DNA of 64,000 bases from Tichowtungia aerotolerans (GTDB lineage Bacteria; Verrucomicrobiota; Kiritimatiellia; Kiritimatiellales; Tichowtungiaceae), in NCBI RefSeq assembly GCF_009905215.1, contig NZ_CP047593.1, positions 962,900-1,026,899 on the forward strand, written 5' to 3'. How positions within the stretch are numbered: position 1 is the stretch's first letter; each line of letters begins with the position of its first letter. Positions 17,420 through 26,005 of this stretch are shown here, one piece after another. The notes below the pieces were generated by a model that saw nothing but the letters and a program-made list of their open reading frames with translations, searched no databases and was not told the origin of the DNA. Both the position numbers and the translations under genes were made by a program.

Positions 17420-19816
17420 TTATCGCGGCTCCGTACGCGTGACTGCGCCGATGTTGTCCAGCCACGGCTTCCCGCTCACAGTGGTAAACTCGACACTCAG
17501 ACTGCCGGAATTGGAAACTGTCACCGTATTGGTATAGGTCTGCCATGTATCCGGATCGAGACCCGTCGTATCGACCGCCATCGTGTACGGGGTTGTTCCA
17601 ACTCTGAAGACCGCATTAAAAACCCCGCCGCCGGTCGTACTTGACTCGCTTTTTGCATTTCCACCGGAGAATGTCACCGTAAGCGTATCCCCTGCATTCA
17701 CAGTTGTGGCCAGATCCTGGCTGATCGTCCCGATATTATTCATCAGAGCCATCCAGCTGCCATCCGGCGACGTTGTAAAGTGAGTTGTTCCCATATTCAG
17801 CTGGTAAAGGCTGCTGCCGGTCGGATTCCAAACAGGATGAACAACGCTCCATGATCCCGACGCTCCCGGAGGATCTTCGAAACTGCCGGATTCGACACTG
17901 ATGAACGACGTCGGGCCCGCCTCTTCAACGACACGGAAAAACCGCATGGAATCATCCGGCAAAACGGCGCTGAGCGTGTTCGTACCGGTGCCGGACGCCA
18001 GAATATTTTCATACGTCGCAACTCCATCATTGTATTTTGTCCAGACCGGGTTTTCGAGGGACGTACAGGTTTCGACATCGTACTGCTTCAACTCCGTACT
18101 CTCCCATTCAAAACCGATCATGGCGCCGTTCAAGGCCATTTTGAGCTTCCAGGGAGTCAAAGCCCGGACAGCGGTCACATCACCCGCAGTAAACGAACCA
18201 TCGCCATCGATATCAAAATCGGACAGATTCAGGGCCGCCAGTGCCTCGGCCGCCGTCATGCCGTCACCAATCAGAGCCGCCTGACGGTCGGCCGCACTCA
18301 GGCCGCCGTTGCCATCCAGATAATTCTGAGCCAGATCCGCATCATCCTGATCCACAACCCCGTCTTTATTCAGGTCTCCCTCCTGCGCTTCAATCACAGC
18401 ATGAAGAGAAACCGAATCGAGCTGCACCTGTGAAACCAGCGCAATGTTCTTCACGTCATTCGAAGCGACACCGCCCGGAAACCCGGGAATCTCGGCATCA
18501 CACACATGGTTAAAGATTACATTCACCGGGCCGCTTCCCTGAACGGCCAGCAGATCCGCACCACTGATTGACACTGCTGCAGGAGAGCCAAACGAAGACG
18601 GCAGAGCCGTTGAGACAAGCTGCTGAAGAGTTCCGGCAACGGCATTGGCGGTGTTGGTTACATCCGATCCGGACCCGGTCGTTAACGCAACCGTAAACGC
18701 CGACTCAGAACTGTTCCAGGATGGATCCAGCAAGTCTGTCACAAACTGATACGTCGCATCGGAATCAATGGCAACCCCGTTCAGAATATCTTCCTGTTTC
18801 AATCCGTTGCGATAATCCATGGATGAGTTCAGCACAACCGTATCGCCGTTTAAATGGGTATCCAGATAGAATGTCCCGTCGAGTTCCCCGTCCCCATCAT
18901 TGACATGCGGGGTACCGACCGCCGGAATCAAACGGTTGGGATCCTCATAATAATGCGACCAGCTCTCAAGGTCTGCAGTGGCATTGGCTGTCGCGGAAAA
19001 ATCGCCAAACGTCCCGGTCATATTCCATTGCGAGGCGTCTGAAGGAACCTTATTGGCCAGTGCACTGAAGTCGCCGTTAGGAATCAGGTTTGGACCGGTG
19101 ATATCCGCAAAAGCGGGAAACGCGGGAATACTCTCTGCCGTTACGGACACATTATCAAACTTGACGGAGGAGGTTGACGGATCGCCATCACTGTACCATC
19201 CAAGCATGATACGGTTTTCCGCCTCCACGGTTCCGGCATAATTGGTGTTTCCGGAAGAAAATACATATTGCCAGCCATTGAATGTGGCAGAAACAGCGTT
19301 CCCGCCTTGATAATGAACCACCAGCGTATTGATGTTGGTAACATACGCCGTTACATTGGACTGCCCGCGGAATGCACCGTTATCATAAAAACCGAGCAGG
19401 TAATCCCCGGTTCGGTTATCCACCCTAAAACTGTAGCCGGCATTCGCACTGAACCCGTCCGTATCCGCCAGCCCGAAATTGACCATCGCAAAACCGGCCT
19501 CGCCGTTGGGAAACTGCATATCGACTGAAATCTCAATATCATCAGCAATTGGAGCAAAATCTGCATCGAGTGACGCAAAGACCGACCCGGCCGTTCCGGC
19601 TTTGTAGAGCCGCATCGTGCCGCCTTCAATCTGCGACTGCCAGTTGTTACCGACATTGTCGTTCCATTCTGCCGGCGCCTGTGTCCCGGACTGCCGCAGT
19701 TCCAAATCGGCATTAATATCCTGACCATTGGACGTATTAAACGTATCGTTGAACAAAAGCAGCTCAGCCTGAACAAAGCCGGCCAGAAAAATTACTGCAC
19801 TCAACAATCTTTTCAT
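17420..19816 (-). CDS. Secreted dockerin protein with N-terminal RQSGT module
   Basis: A 798-residue exported protein of unknown catalytic role. A signal peptide (about 1-17) leads into an RQSGT module (about 20-225: LLLFNDTFNTSNGQDINADL, LRQSGTQ). A middle domain follows (about 235-470: ITGPNLIPNGDFSALANK). A type I dockerin-like pair of Ca-binding repeats lies at about 477-545 (GDLNKDGVVDQDDADLAQNY; DFDIDGDGSFTAGDVTAVR). A C-terminal region contains TCTSLENPVWTKY, then a carbohydrate-binding-like beta domain (VESGSFEDPPGASGSW ... GDTLTVTFSGGNAK). The dockerin suggests docking to another exported protein; no cohesin was seen in the window. A good AAAGGAAGA site precedes the ATG. An AraC-type regulator is divergent from it. 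Confidence 0.75.
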   Translation of the reverse strand: MKRLLSAVIFLAGFVQAELLLFNDTFNTSNGQDINADLELRQSGTQAPAEWNDNVGNNWQSQIEGGTMRLYKAGTAGSVFASLDADFAPIADDIEISVDMQFPNGEAGFAMVNFGLADTDGFSANAGYSFRVDNRTGDYLLGFYDNGAFRGQSNVTAYVTNINTLVVHYQGGNAVSATFNGWQYVFSSGNTNYAGTVEAENRIMLGWYSDGDPSTSSVKFDNVSVTAESIPAFPAFADITGPNLIPNGDFSALANKVPSDASQWNMTGTFGDFSATANATADLESWSHYYEDPNRLIPAVGTPHVNDGDGELDGTFYLDTHLNGDTVVLNSSMDYRNGLKQEDILNGVAIDSDATYQFVTDLLDPSWNSSESAFTVALTTGSGSDVTNTANAVAGTLQQLVSTALPSSFGSPAAVSISGADLLAVQGSGPVNVIFNHVCDAEIPGFPGGVASNDVKNIALVSQVQLDSVSLHAVIEAQEGDLNKDGVVDQDDADLAQNYLDGNGGLSAADRQAALIGDGMTAAEALAALNLSDFDIDGDGSFTAGDVTAVRALTPWKLKMALNGAMIGFEWESTELKQYDVETCTSLENPVWTKYNDGVATYENILASGTGTNTLSAVLPDDSMRFFRVVEEAGPTSFISVESGSFEDPPGASGSWSVVHPVWNPTGSSLYQLNMGTTHFTTSPDGSWMALMNNIGTISQDLATTVNAGDTLTVTFSGGNAKSESSTTGGGVFNAVFRVGTTPYTMAVDTTGLDPDTWQTYTNTVTVSNSGSLSVEFTTVSGKPWLDNIGAVTRTEPR

Positions 19817-19863
19817 CGTCTTCCTTTCGTTTATTGATCCGTTATTTCACTCAGATTGGATTC

Positions 19864-20853
19864 ATGATAGCAAAACCGTCAAAAGCAAACTTAACCGCCG
19901 CGCCAAAAACCCGCACAATAATGCCAAACATCAAACCTTGCCCGGTCCGCCCGAATCCGGCACTTTCTGTCCTGATGAGTGAACTGGTTACAGTGGATTG
20001 CAAACACGTCTTCGGAGACACCGGATTCCCGCTGGATGTCTCATCATGGATCGATCACGGCGACTACCCCCGCCACATCCACGACTTTTCAGAAATCGCC
20101 ATCATCATGGAAGGCAGCGGAACAACGGAAGTCGACGGACAGCTCTTTCACTGCCATACCGGCGATGTCTTTGTCCTGCACGGGAACCGTCCACATGCCT
20201 ACCTGGATACCGACCACCTGGGAATCATCAACATCACCTACAATCCCCAAATCATCGGGCTCGACCAGTTCGACTCCGGCCTCCTGCCGGGCTATCAGGC
20301 CCTCTTCGTGGTCGAACCCGCACTGCGCAGCCGCAGCCCCTACAACCGGCACCTTACACTCTCTCTGGATCAGCTCATCAAAGTCAAAGCCCTGACCGAC
20401 CTGATGGAAAAGGAACTCCACGCCCGGCAGCCGGGCTGCCAGCTCATGGCCGTCGGCCACTTCATGATCCTCGTCACCCTGCTCTCCCGCTACTACTCCG
20501 AAAGCGAAGCTCCCGACACCCGCAAAGCCCTTCAGCTCGGCAAAGCTCTCAGCTATCTGGAAAAGCACTTCATGGAAGAAGTCCAGATTGAAAACCTGGC
20601 AAAAATTTCCGGCATGTCGCGCCGCTCCTTCTTCAGGGCGTTCTCAGAAGTCACCGGACAAACCCCGCTGGCCTACCTGATGCGCCTGCGCATCATGAAA
20701 GCCGTCGAAATGCTCGAAATGACCGACAAAAACATCACCGAAACCGCCTTCGACTGCGGCTTCCAGGACAGCAACTATTTTTCCCGCCAGTTCAAAAAAA
20801 TCATGGGCCACACCCCCAGCGACTTTCAGAAAAAATACAGCCGGATCAAATAG
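19864..20853 (+). CDS. AraC-family transcriptional regulator (cupin sensor)
   Basis: An AraC/XylS regulator of about 329 residues. The N-terminal cupin-like sensor contains the metal/sugar-binding style pattern GDYPRHIHDFSEIAIIMEGSG and HTGDVFVLHGNRPHAY. The C-terminal two-HTH domain reads VQIENLAKISGMSRRSFFRAFSEVTGQ and ITETAFDCGFQDSNYFSRQFKK. Such proteins activate sugar-use genes on ligand binding. It diverges from the dockerin gene, its most likely target. The true start is uncertain: TTG 19834, ATG 19864 and ATG 19975 are in frame and none has a strong ribosome site; homology begins shortly after 19975. All DNA-binding elements are complete, unlike the fragment behind rex. Confidence 0.88.
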   Translation: MIAKPSKANLTAAPKTRTIMPNIKPCPVRPNPALSVLMSELVTVDCKHVFGDTGFPLDVSSWIDHGDYPRHIHDFSEIAIIMEGSGTTEVDGQLFHCHTGDVFVLHGNRPHAYLDTDHLGIINITYNPQIIGLDQFDSGLLPGYQALFVVEPALRSRSPYNRHLTLSLDQLIKVKALTDLMEKELHARQPGCQLMAVGHFMILVTLLSRYYSESEAPDTRKALQLGKALSYLEKHFMEEVQIENLAKISGMSRRSFFRAFSEVTGQTPLAYLMRLRIMKAVEMLEMTDKNITETAFDCGFQDSNYFSRQFKKIMGHTPSDFQKKYSRIK

Positions 20854-21298
20854 AGTTCCAACCACAGGAACGCTTCAAATGCAAACCGCCTGATGGCAGG
20901 ACTACATGCCCATTCAACCGAACAGCTACAACTCGTAGTCCCGCCTTTATGGCCCGATCTCTATGCTCTTGATTGGTTCCGCCGTCTCCGGTTTTTAGAA
21001 CCTGATTTGAATAAGAAGCCGCTCCTGCTGCAGGCCCAACACCAACTGGAATTCGTCTTTAAGACGGACAGCCGGCGCCCGCTGCCAAGCGGGTTCTCCG
21101 TACGGGTTTCCGGGCGTCGGACGGATTCTGGCCCTGAGCATCCTTTTTGAAATTGATACCATCGAACGGTTCCCGTCCGTAAAAAACTTCGCCAGCTACT
21201 GTCGTCTGGTGAAGGGCTCCGTGGCATCCGCCGGAAAACTCAAAGGTCTGTGCGGTGGCAAAATGGGCAACCCGTAGGCATATTTTAATGGCTAGTTG
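20854..21298. other. Gap after the AraC regulator, mostly IS110 debris
   Basis: Between the AraC gene and the 21299 reading frame, only the IS110 fragment (21093-21278) can be recognised. The first 240 bases contain short open frames without a ribosome site or homology. I see nothing else in this stretch. Confidence 0.5.
21093..21278 (+). pseudogene. IS110-family transposase remnant (C-terminal part)
   Basis: One frame reads FPGVGRILALSILFEIDTIERF, PSVKNFASYCRLVKGSVASAG, KLKGLCGGKMGNP then stop. This is the transposase_20 domain of IS110 transposases around the helix-hairpin-helix and serine region. The downstream residues that normally follow (YLSWA and beyond) and the N-terminal DEDD domain are absent. 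Upstream bases 20890-21092 give no convincing homology in any frame. The element is dead. Confidence 0.7.
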
Positions 21299-21814
21299 TC
21301 ATTTGCCATATTTCATCTCAACAAGATTATCTCTATAAACTCTATCCAGATATAATTCTGGCGTAACAACAAAAGCCCTAACATCATTTGCGTGCTCATC
21401 ACTGGACTCTAACCGAAACTTGGGATACCAAATAGGTTTAGAATACATGCCGCACCTTTCACTAGAAGTAACATCAAGTATTAAGAATGGAATATCTGCA
21501 CCATGCCGATTGTACAGATTTATTTTTTTTACAATGCTGTAAGGGGTAATGTTGTTCTCTCGAACTTTGAGCTCATGACCAAACAGGTCTCCCACTGTTT
21601 TGGGGAATTGAGGGAAGATATTGCCAATCCGAACGCGAGCTTCCATGCATCTTTCGCTCCAATTGTTCCCCTTTATCAGTGCATAATTAATAGTAGGTTC
21701 AGGGATTGACTGCATAGGTCCCCTGTCTAAACTCATCTCGAGATTAAGGCGTCCACTATTTGCACCACATTCCATTTGCCATTCAGAAGTGGACTCGGGT
21801 CTTAAACCACTCAA
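21299..21814 (-). CDS. Orphan coding frame, likely 3' part of a gene cut by the IS3 element
   Basis: A 171-codon frame with no recognised domain. It is soluble and mixed alpha/beta in appearance, with unusual AT-rich codon use. It begins immediately beside the IS left end with TTG at 21814 and no ribosome site, which suggests that its true N-terminus has been removed. The best candidate for the missing part is the two-helix membrane-protein start at 23069-23376 on the other side of the IS. Exact frame continuity could not be shown because the target duplication is unclear. It may equally be a separate acquired gene. Confidence 0.5.
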   Translation of the reverse strand: MSGLRPESTSEWQMECGANSGRLNLEMSLDRGPMQSIPEPTINYALIKGNNWSERCMEARVRIGNIFPQFPKTVGDLFGHELKVRENNITPYSIVKKINLYNRHGADIPFLILDVTSSERCGMYSKPIWYPKFRLESSDEHANDVRAFVVTPELYLDRVYRDNLVEMKYGK

Positions 21815-21856
21815 TGCTTTGTTTTAGTTATGCCGCATAGCTCCGGGTTTGTTTTG

Positions 21857-21886
21857 TTTCCTCCCTCCTCCGGAGGAGGGAGGAAA
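21857..21886. repeat. 30-bp perfect palindrome inside the IS left end
   Basis: Fifteen bases pair perfectly with no loop, centred between 21871 and 21872 (core CCTCCTCCGGAGGAGG). It lies just past the OrfB stop. As RNA from the minus strand it would form a stable hairpin, perhaps shielding the transposase mRNA end or blocking read-through; as DNA it could extrude. Confidence 0.75.
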
Positions 21887-21889
21887 AAA

Positions 21890-22768
21890 TCACGCCGCCA
21901 GTTTGACGACTCCTTCATAAACTTCTTCCGGTGTTGCGCCTTCAAGTGACTGGTGAGGCCGCTGAAGGTTGTAACGCATGATATACGCTTCAATGCCTCG
22001 TTCAAGCACCCATCCGTTTTCATACGATCTGAGATAGATATCTTCATATTTCAGACTGCGCCAGAACCGCTCGATCACTACGTTGTCGAGCCAGCGGCCT
22101 TTGCCATCCATGCTGATGATTACGTCCAACTCTTTAAGCCGCCTGATCCATTCATCGGATGTGAACTGGCAGCCCTGATCGGTATTGAAGATCTCCGGCG
22201 GAGTCCCCGTACGTTCAACGGCCCGATTCAATGTCCGCACGCAAAAGGCCGTATCCAATGTGTTCGACAGCTCCCAGGCAAGAACCTTTCGGGAGTGCCA
22301 GTCGATAATCGCAAACAGATACATGAAGCCCCGGGCCATCGGTATATAGGTGATGTCTGCGCTCCAGACCTGGTTCGGCCGGTCGATTTTCAGCCCCTGA
22401 AGCCGATACGGATAAATGCCCGTCGGCCCGCCGGGGATGGTGGTGCGCTTGCGCGGATACACCGCCTCAATGCCCATCAACATCATCAGGCGTTTTACGC
22501 GGCCACGGCTGATTTTCGGCCAACCTCGCCGACGAAGGTAGTCCCGTATTCTCCGCGCACCGGCGGAGGCATCTTCCATATGCAGCTCGTCGATCTCTTT
22601 CATGATGCGCAAGTTTTCTTCCGATTCGCCCATCGGCAGGTAGTAGATTAATGAACGGGGGATCCCCAGCAGCTTACATTGCCGGCGAATACTGATTTTT
22701 GATTCCTTACTCACGAGCTGCGCCCTCTGCCGGGAATCCCCAGCTGTACGCACTTTTTTTCGAGCCAA
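21890..22768 (-). CDS. IS3-family transposase OrfB (DDE integrase domain)
   Basis: A 292-residue frame with the HTH_21 region (ISIRRQCKLLGIPRSLIYY) and the rve-type DDE core: VWSADITYIPMARGFMYLFA (first D), FNTDQGCQFTSDEWI (second D), and VVIERFWRSLKYEDIYLRSY with the final E. The C-terminal NLQRPHQSLEGATPEEVY is typical of IS3 transposases. It is normally made as an OrfAB fusion through a -1 shift at 22753-22759. All three catalytic acids are present. Confidence 0.93.
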   Translation of the reverse strand: MARKKVRTAGDSRQRAQLVSKESKISIRRQCKLLGIPRSLIYYLPMGESEENLRIMKEIDELHMEDASAGARRIRDYLRRRGWPKISRGRVKRLMMLMGIEAVYPRKRTTIPGGPTGIYPYRLQGLKIDRPNQVWSADITYIPMARGFMYLFAIIDWHSRKVLAWELSNTLDTAFCVRTLNRAVERTGTPPEIFNTDQGCQFTSDEWIRRLKELDVIISMDGKGRWLDNVVIERFWRSLKYEDIYLRSYENGWVLERGIEAYIMRYNLQRPHQSLEGATPEEVYEGVVKLAA

Positions 22769-23025
22769 TCCACCTCCATGGACAACTGGCCCACTTTGCG
22801 CTCCAATCGGGCTTTCTCTTGCTCGACCTCTTTGTCGGGCGCGGCGTTCTTCCGCTCAAAGACTTCAGGAACCCGTTCTAAAAGTTCCTTCTTCCAGTTA
22901 CCGACCTGTACCGGGTGCAATTCGTATTTCGCCGCGATCTCGTTAATCGTCTCCAGCCCTTTGACCGCCTCGAGTGCGACACGGGCCTTGAACTCCGCCG
23001 TGTGTTTCCTTCTTTGTTTCTTCAT
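22711..23025 (-). CDS. IS3-family transposase OrfA (HTH and leucine zipper)
   Basis: A 104-residue helix-turn-helix protein: KHTAEFKARVALEAVKGLET, INEIAAKYELHPVQVGNWKK, then a coiled-coil segment EQEKARLERKVGQLSMEVDW. The slippery heptamer A-AAA-AAG lies in the OrfA frame (GAA AAA AAG). Slipping by -1 gives KKVRTAGDS, exactly the OrfB reading. OrfA alone binds the ends and regulates; the fusion transposes. Confidence 0.93.
   Translation of the reverse strand: MKKQRRKHTAEFKARVALEAVKGLETINEIAAKYELHPVQVGNWKKELLERVPEVFERKNAAPDKEVEQEKARLERKVGQLSMEVDWLEKKCVQLGIPGRGRSS
22753..22759 (-). promoter_or_regulatory. Programmed -1 frameshift site (A AAA AAG) of the IS3 element
   Basis: On the minus strand the heptamer AAAAAAG sits in the 0 frame of OrfA as A AAA AAG, the classic bacterial -1 slippery sequence. 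The OrfA stop follows about 40 bases later. The site joins OrfA residue 90 to OrfB. Confidence 0.85.
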
Positions 23026-23068
23026 AGCTCCTATCCTTTCATGTTCGGGAGCTATGCGCCAAAACTAA

Positions 23069-23376
23069 CTTAACCGGTGGTTCGAATCCTCAAGTCCGCC
23101 TCTTTCAATCGTTTCTCGATCAAGAAGAACTCCAATGGTTAAATCCGTGATCGGTAGTTGCTTCCAATCATTTATATTATTTGACCGAAGTTCTTCACGT
23201 GAATTTATTAGAATCGCCCCAATTCCCAAAAGGCATAGGGAGATATGGCCGATTATGATTAGCCACCCAGTTTTAGTTGGCCTTTTGCTGTTTTTTTGAA
23301 GCAACTTATTTATATGACCAAGAATTGCAACTGTTGCAGTGACAATAGTTATTGCGATTACAACTGTAAGATACAA
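23069..23376 (-). pseudogene. 5' part of a small membrane protein gene, truncated by the IS
   Basis: A TTG start at 23376 is preceded by a strong AGGAGGA site. The product begins with a transmembrane helix (LTVVIAITIVTATVAILG), a basic loop, a second helix (GWLIIIGHISLCLLGIGAIL) and a soluble tail. The frame runs into the right end of the IS3 element and stops three bases inside it. The good start with an IS-defined end indicates disruption. Its lost 3' portion may be the frame at 21299-21814. Confidence 0.55.
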
Positions 23377-23846
23377 CTTATCTCCTCCTAAAAAAGCGGC
23401 TTAGTTCAACAGTTGGTTAGATGGAAAGGTTTCCATATATGACCCTTATGGGATGGACGCATTCTCCATCTATTATGATATTAAACAGGTAAAAGTGGGA
23501 AATCGGCCCCTTTGTTTTCCACATATGACTTGCTTTAAAGATTTTTTCCATATATGCGCATATTGAAGGGGCTTTTATGGAAAACAAGAAAAATTCCGCC
23601 CGAAACAAGACCTTAGATTAAGCGTACCGATTTTAACGCAAAGCCGCTGAGTCCATTGAGATTCGCAAAGGATCTGCGATCCACTGCTTCTTTGCGCCTT
23701 TGCGTTGAATGGTTCCACCCGCGACGCAATCAATTACGTTGACGCCGCGTTCTGTGGACGCGGACAGTCTGTTCTGCTCAAAAAATCTTTGGTTCACAGA
23801 AGAAACGCTCAAAACAGCAATAACTGCGCGCCGCTATACAATCGTG
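23377..23846. other. 470-bp intergenic stretch with repeats
   Basis: No convincing gene. The first half is AT-rich with three CATATATG-like motifs (around 23433, 23521 and 23550). A 63-codon minus frame (23417-23608) has no start signal or homology. The second half contains an inverted repeat: AACGCAAAG at 23635-23643 and CTTTGCGTT at 23698-23706. This is the kind of short dispersed repeat often seen in environmental genomes. Confidence 0.55.
23635..23706. repeat. AACGCAAAG inverted repeat
   Basis: The nonamer at 23635-23643 is repeated inverted at 23698-23706, with a further CTTTGCG copy just inside the right arm (23690-23696). It can fold as a hairpin about 70 nt long and lies downstream of the sulfatase operon end, so it may also protect or end that mRNA. 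Confidence 0.5.
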
Positions 23847-25274
23847 TTATTCGCCGTAGAGTTTATCGATCCACTTGGGGCGCGGCGGCAAGGTCTGCAT
23901 CCATGAAAACAGATCCTTTTGGAGACGGTCGGCGACTTCCGGATAGTCTTTGATCAGGTTGTTCCGCTCTCCCAGATCGTCCGAGAGGCGATACAGCTGG
24001 GCGTCGCCTTTGTGCGTGTAATACTTCCACTCCCCGTCGCGAATAGCAGTCTGCGTTGCCCACTGCGTCAGATAGCGCCAGCGCAGGATATGCTTCGGAC
24101 CGGCGTCCGTAACCGTCGGCAACAGCGTCGGCAGCAGATTAACGCCGTCTTTTTCTGCCGGAGTCTCCGCGCCGGCCAGCGCGAGAAATGTCGGCAGCAG
24201 ATCCAGGCTGATCACCGGCCAGTCCGCCGTCTGGCCACCGGCCAGATGTCCGGGCCAGTTGAAGATCATCGGAACCCGCACGCCGCCTTCCTGAAGGCTT
24301 CCTTTGAATCCGTTCAGCGGCCCGTTCGATCCGGCGTTGTAGCCGTGCGACCAGCTGCCGGGAGCGCCGTTGTCGCTCAGAAAAACAACCAGCGTATTTT
24401 TTCGAAGCTTCAGATCGTTCAGCGTTTCGACCAGACGACCAATATTTGAATCCATGCTTTTCAGCATGGCTGCATAAATCCGGCGGACCGGATCTTCTAT
24501 ATGCTTGAACTGATCAATCAGTTCCGGCGGAGCTTCCATCGGCCAGTGCGGCGCGTTGTACGCCAGATAGAGAAAGAACGGACGGCCATCCTTTTGAGCC
24601 GCCGAGACGAAATCAATCGCATAATCTGTAAAGACATCCGTAACGTATCCCTCTTCCCACGGAAGGACGATATCGTTTTCATCACGGAACCGATCCCCCC
24701 ACCAACCGCTGGGCGGATTTTCCTGATTCCAGTCTTTCTGGCATCCACGGTTCGCCGGCCAGAAATAGCCCATGCCGCCGCGCATATAGCGGCACCATTC
24801 AAACCCGTTGCGGAACGGCTGGGAATCGAGCGTTTCGCCGATGTGCCACTTGCCGATCATTCCCGTGCGATAGCCGGCATCCTTCAGCAGATCGGCCATC
24901 GTGCTTGTTTTTCCGTCCTGGAAACCGAACAGGTGCAGATAATGATCATCCGGGTTTGCTTCGAGACCCAGCCGCTGCTGGTGCACTCCGGTAATCAGCC
25001 CGCAGCGCGAAGGCGTGCACTGCGGTGCCGTTACATGCGCATCGGTGAACCGGACCCCTTCCGCCGCCAACCGATCGAGCACCGGGGTGCTCAGATCCGT
25101 TGCTCCGTAACAGCCGAGATCGCCGTACCCATGGTCATCGGACAGAATCAGAATAATGTTTGGGGAGGTCCGAGCCGGACTGGCAACATTTGCTCCATCC
25201 ACAGGAGACTTTGCCACGGCAGCCACACCGGTAACAACAGAAAGCAATACTAACAAAAAATGTTTTTTCATCAT
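23847..25274 (-). CDS. Secreted Cys-type sulfatase
   Basis: A 475-residue exported sulfatase and the last gene of the 31357-23847 operon. Signal peptide MMKKHFLLVLLSVVTGVAAVA; metal ligands in LILSDDHGYGDLGCYG; formylglycine site CTPSR (Cys86); AYNAPHWPMEAPPELI substrate-pocket region; second metal site VFLSDNGAPGSWSHGYNAG. The ATG overlaps the stop of the preceding gene by 4 bases. The C-terminal TAIRDGEWKYYTHKGDAQLYRL block is the usual sulfatase C-subdomain. Motifs and length are standard for the arylsulfatase A-like family (S1). It needs a formylglycine-generating or anaerobic maturase, not encoded in this window. Confidence 0.93.
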   Translation of the reverse strand: MMKKHFLLVLLSVVTGVAAVAKSPVDGANVASPARTSPNIILILSDDHGYGDLGCYGATDLSTPVLDRLAAEGVRFTDAHVTAPQCTPSRCGLITGVHQQRLGLEANPDDHYLHLFGFQDGKTSTMADLLKDAGYRTGMIGKWHIGETLDSQPFRNGFEWCRYMRGGMGYFWPANRGCQKDWNQENPPSGWWGDRFRDENDIVLPWEEGYVTDVFTDYAIDFVSAAQKDGRPFFLYLAYNAPHWPMEAPPELIDQFKHIEDPVRRIYAAMLKSMDSNIGRLVETLNDLKLRKNTLVVFLSDNGAPGSWSHGYNAGSNGPLNGFKGSLQEGGVRVPMIFNWPGHLAGGQTADWPVISLDLLPTFLALAGAETPAEKDGVNLLPTLLPTVTDAGPKHILRWRYLTQWATQTAIRDGEWKYYTHKGDAQLYRLSDDLGERNNLIKDYPEVADRLQKDLFSWMQTLPPRPKWIDKLYGE

Positions 25275-26005
25275 TCCACCGACTCCACTTTAAGCTTTCG
25301 AAACTGACTGTTTACCGGTTCGGGGCCGGGCCTCGGCTCACTGTACATTCCCAGCGAAATATAGTTGCTGTTCATCCCGTAAATTACATGATCCGAAAGA
25401 ACATTTTCTCCGTTGGCCCGGACCGTAATTTTGGACTCACCCTGCGTGTTGAAAGATCCGTCAGTTTCTATTTCGGCCTCGATCAGATACTGCTTCCACT
25501 GATTCATGACCACCGGAAGACGAACCAACTGAGTTTCTCCCTGCATCACCCGAACCGTTCCGTCCGAATAACACCCCACCCAGAACCCAGCCGGATTCTT
25601 CACGTCACAGGGCTCATGTCCACCCAGGGCAACAAAGGCAAAATCTGAGTTCTGCGGACGGACCGAAACGCTCAGCTTCAAATGACCTGCTTCGATAAAA
25701 TTATGGTTCAGCCCCACCTTCACAGACCCCGTCCGGCCGGCGTGACGGGCCAGCTGCAGATAACTCGAACCATGACGGGTCGGCACAGACGTATACCACG
25801 AATCTGTATAAGCCTCCCCTTGCAGATAGGGAACGGTCCCGTACTGCTTCACCAGCGTACCCGATTGCCGTAGATCCAGTTTTTGGTTCAGCCCAACCGT
25901 CTCTCCCGGGGTAATCCGGGCATCAAACGAATCTTCAAACAGTACCGCCGCATTCACCGCGGAGCTGACCGCCAGCGCGGCGAGACCTGAAATTGTTTTC
26001 TTCAT
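25271..26005 (-). CDS. Internal restart: stand-alone secreted RQSGT-module protein
   Basis: Same frame as the enclosing sulfatase fusion. The ATG at 26005 follows AAAGGAGAGTGAT and starts a canonical signal peptide of about 20 residues. The 244-residue product is a single RQSGT module (FEDSFD; LRQSGT; VGLNHNFIEAGHLKLSV; NYISLGMYSEP). This looks like an originally separate gene whose upstream neighbour lost its stop. Which product is made in the cell cannot be decided from sequence. Confidence 0.6.
   Translation of the reverse strand: MKKTISGLAALAVSSAVNAAVLFEDSFDARITPGETVGLNQKLDLRQSGTLVKQYGTVPYLQGEAYTDSWYTSVPTRHGSSYLQLARHAGRTGSVKVGLNHNFIEAGHLKLSVSVRPQNSDFAFVALGGHEPCDVKNPAGFWVGCYSDGTVRVMQGETQLVRLPVVMNQWKQYLIEAEIETDGSFNTQGESKITVRANGENVLSDHVIYGMNSNYISLGMYSEPRPGPEPVNSQFRKLKVESVE

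Larger units (their letters stand above)
21824..23068 (-). mobile_element. IS3-family insertion sequence, apparently complete
   Basis: About 1245 bp with imperfect terminal inverted repeats. Read inward, the left end is TTAGTTATGCCGCATAGCTC and the right end TTAGTTTTGGCGCATAGCTC. It encodes OrfA and OrfB in the -1 arrangement. A clear target duplication was not found: the 3-bp flanks are gtt and ctt. A 30-bp perfect palindrome sits inside the left end, beyond the OrfB stop. Both reading frames are intact, so it may still be active. Confidence 0.8.

Noticed and set aside
23063..23100. tRNA-like T-arm (GGTTCGAATCC) and GTCCGCC end beside the IS3 right end
   Set aside because: The T stem has two mismatches, no matching 5' acceptor (GGCGGAC) or anticodon arm is found on either side of the IS, and the segment is coding on the other strand with a good ribosome site. 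Chance resemblance is more likely.
23417..23608. A 63-codon leftward frame in the intergenic region
   Set aside because: No ribosome site, no recognisable domain, and AT-rich sequence with repeated CATATATG motifs; probably not translated.
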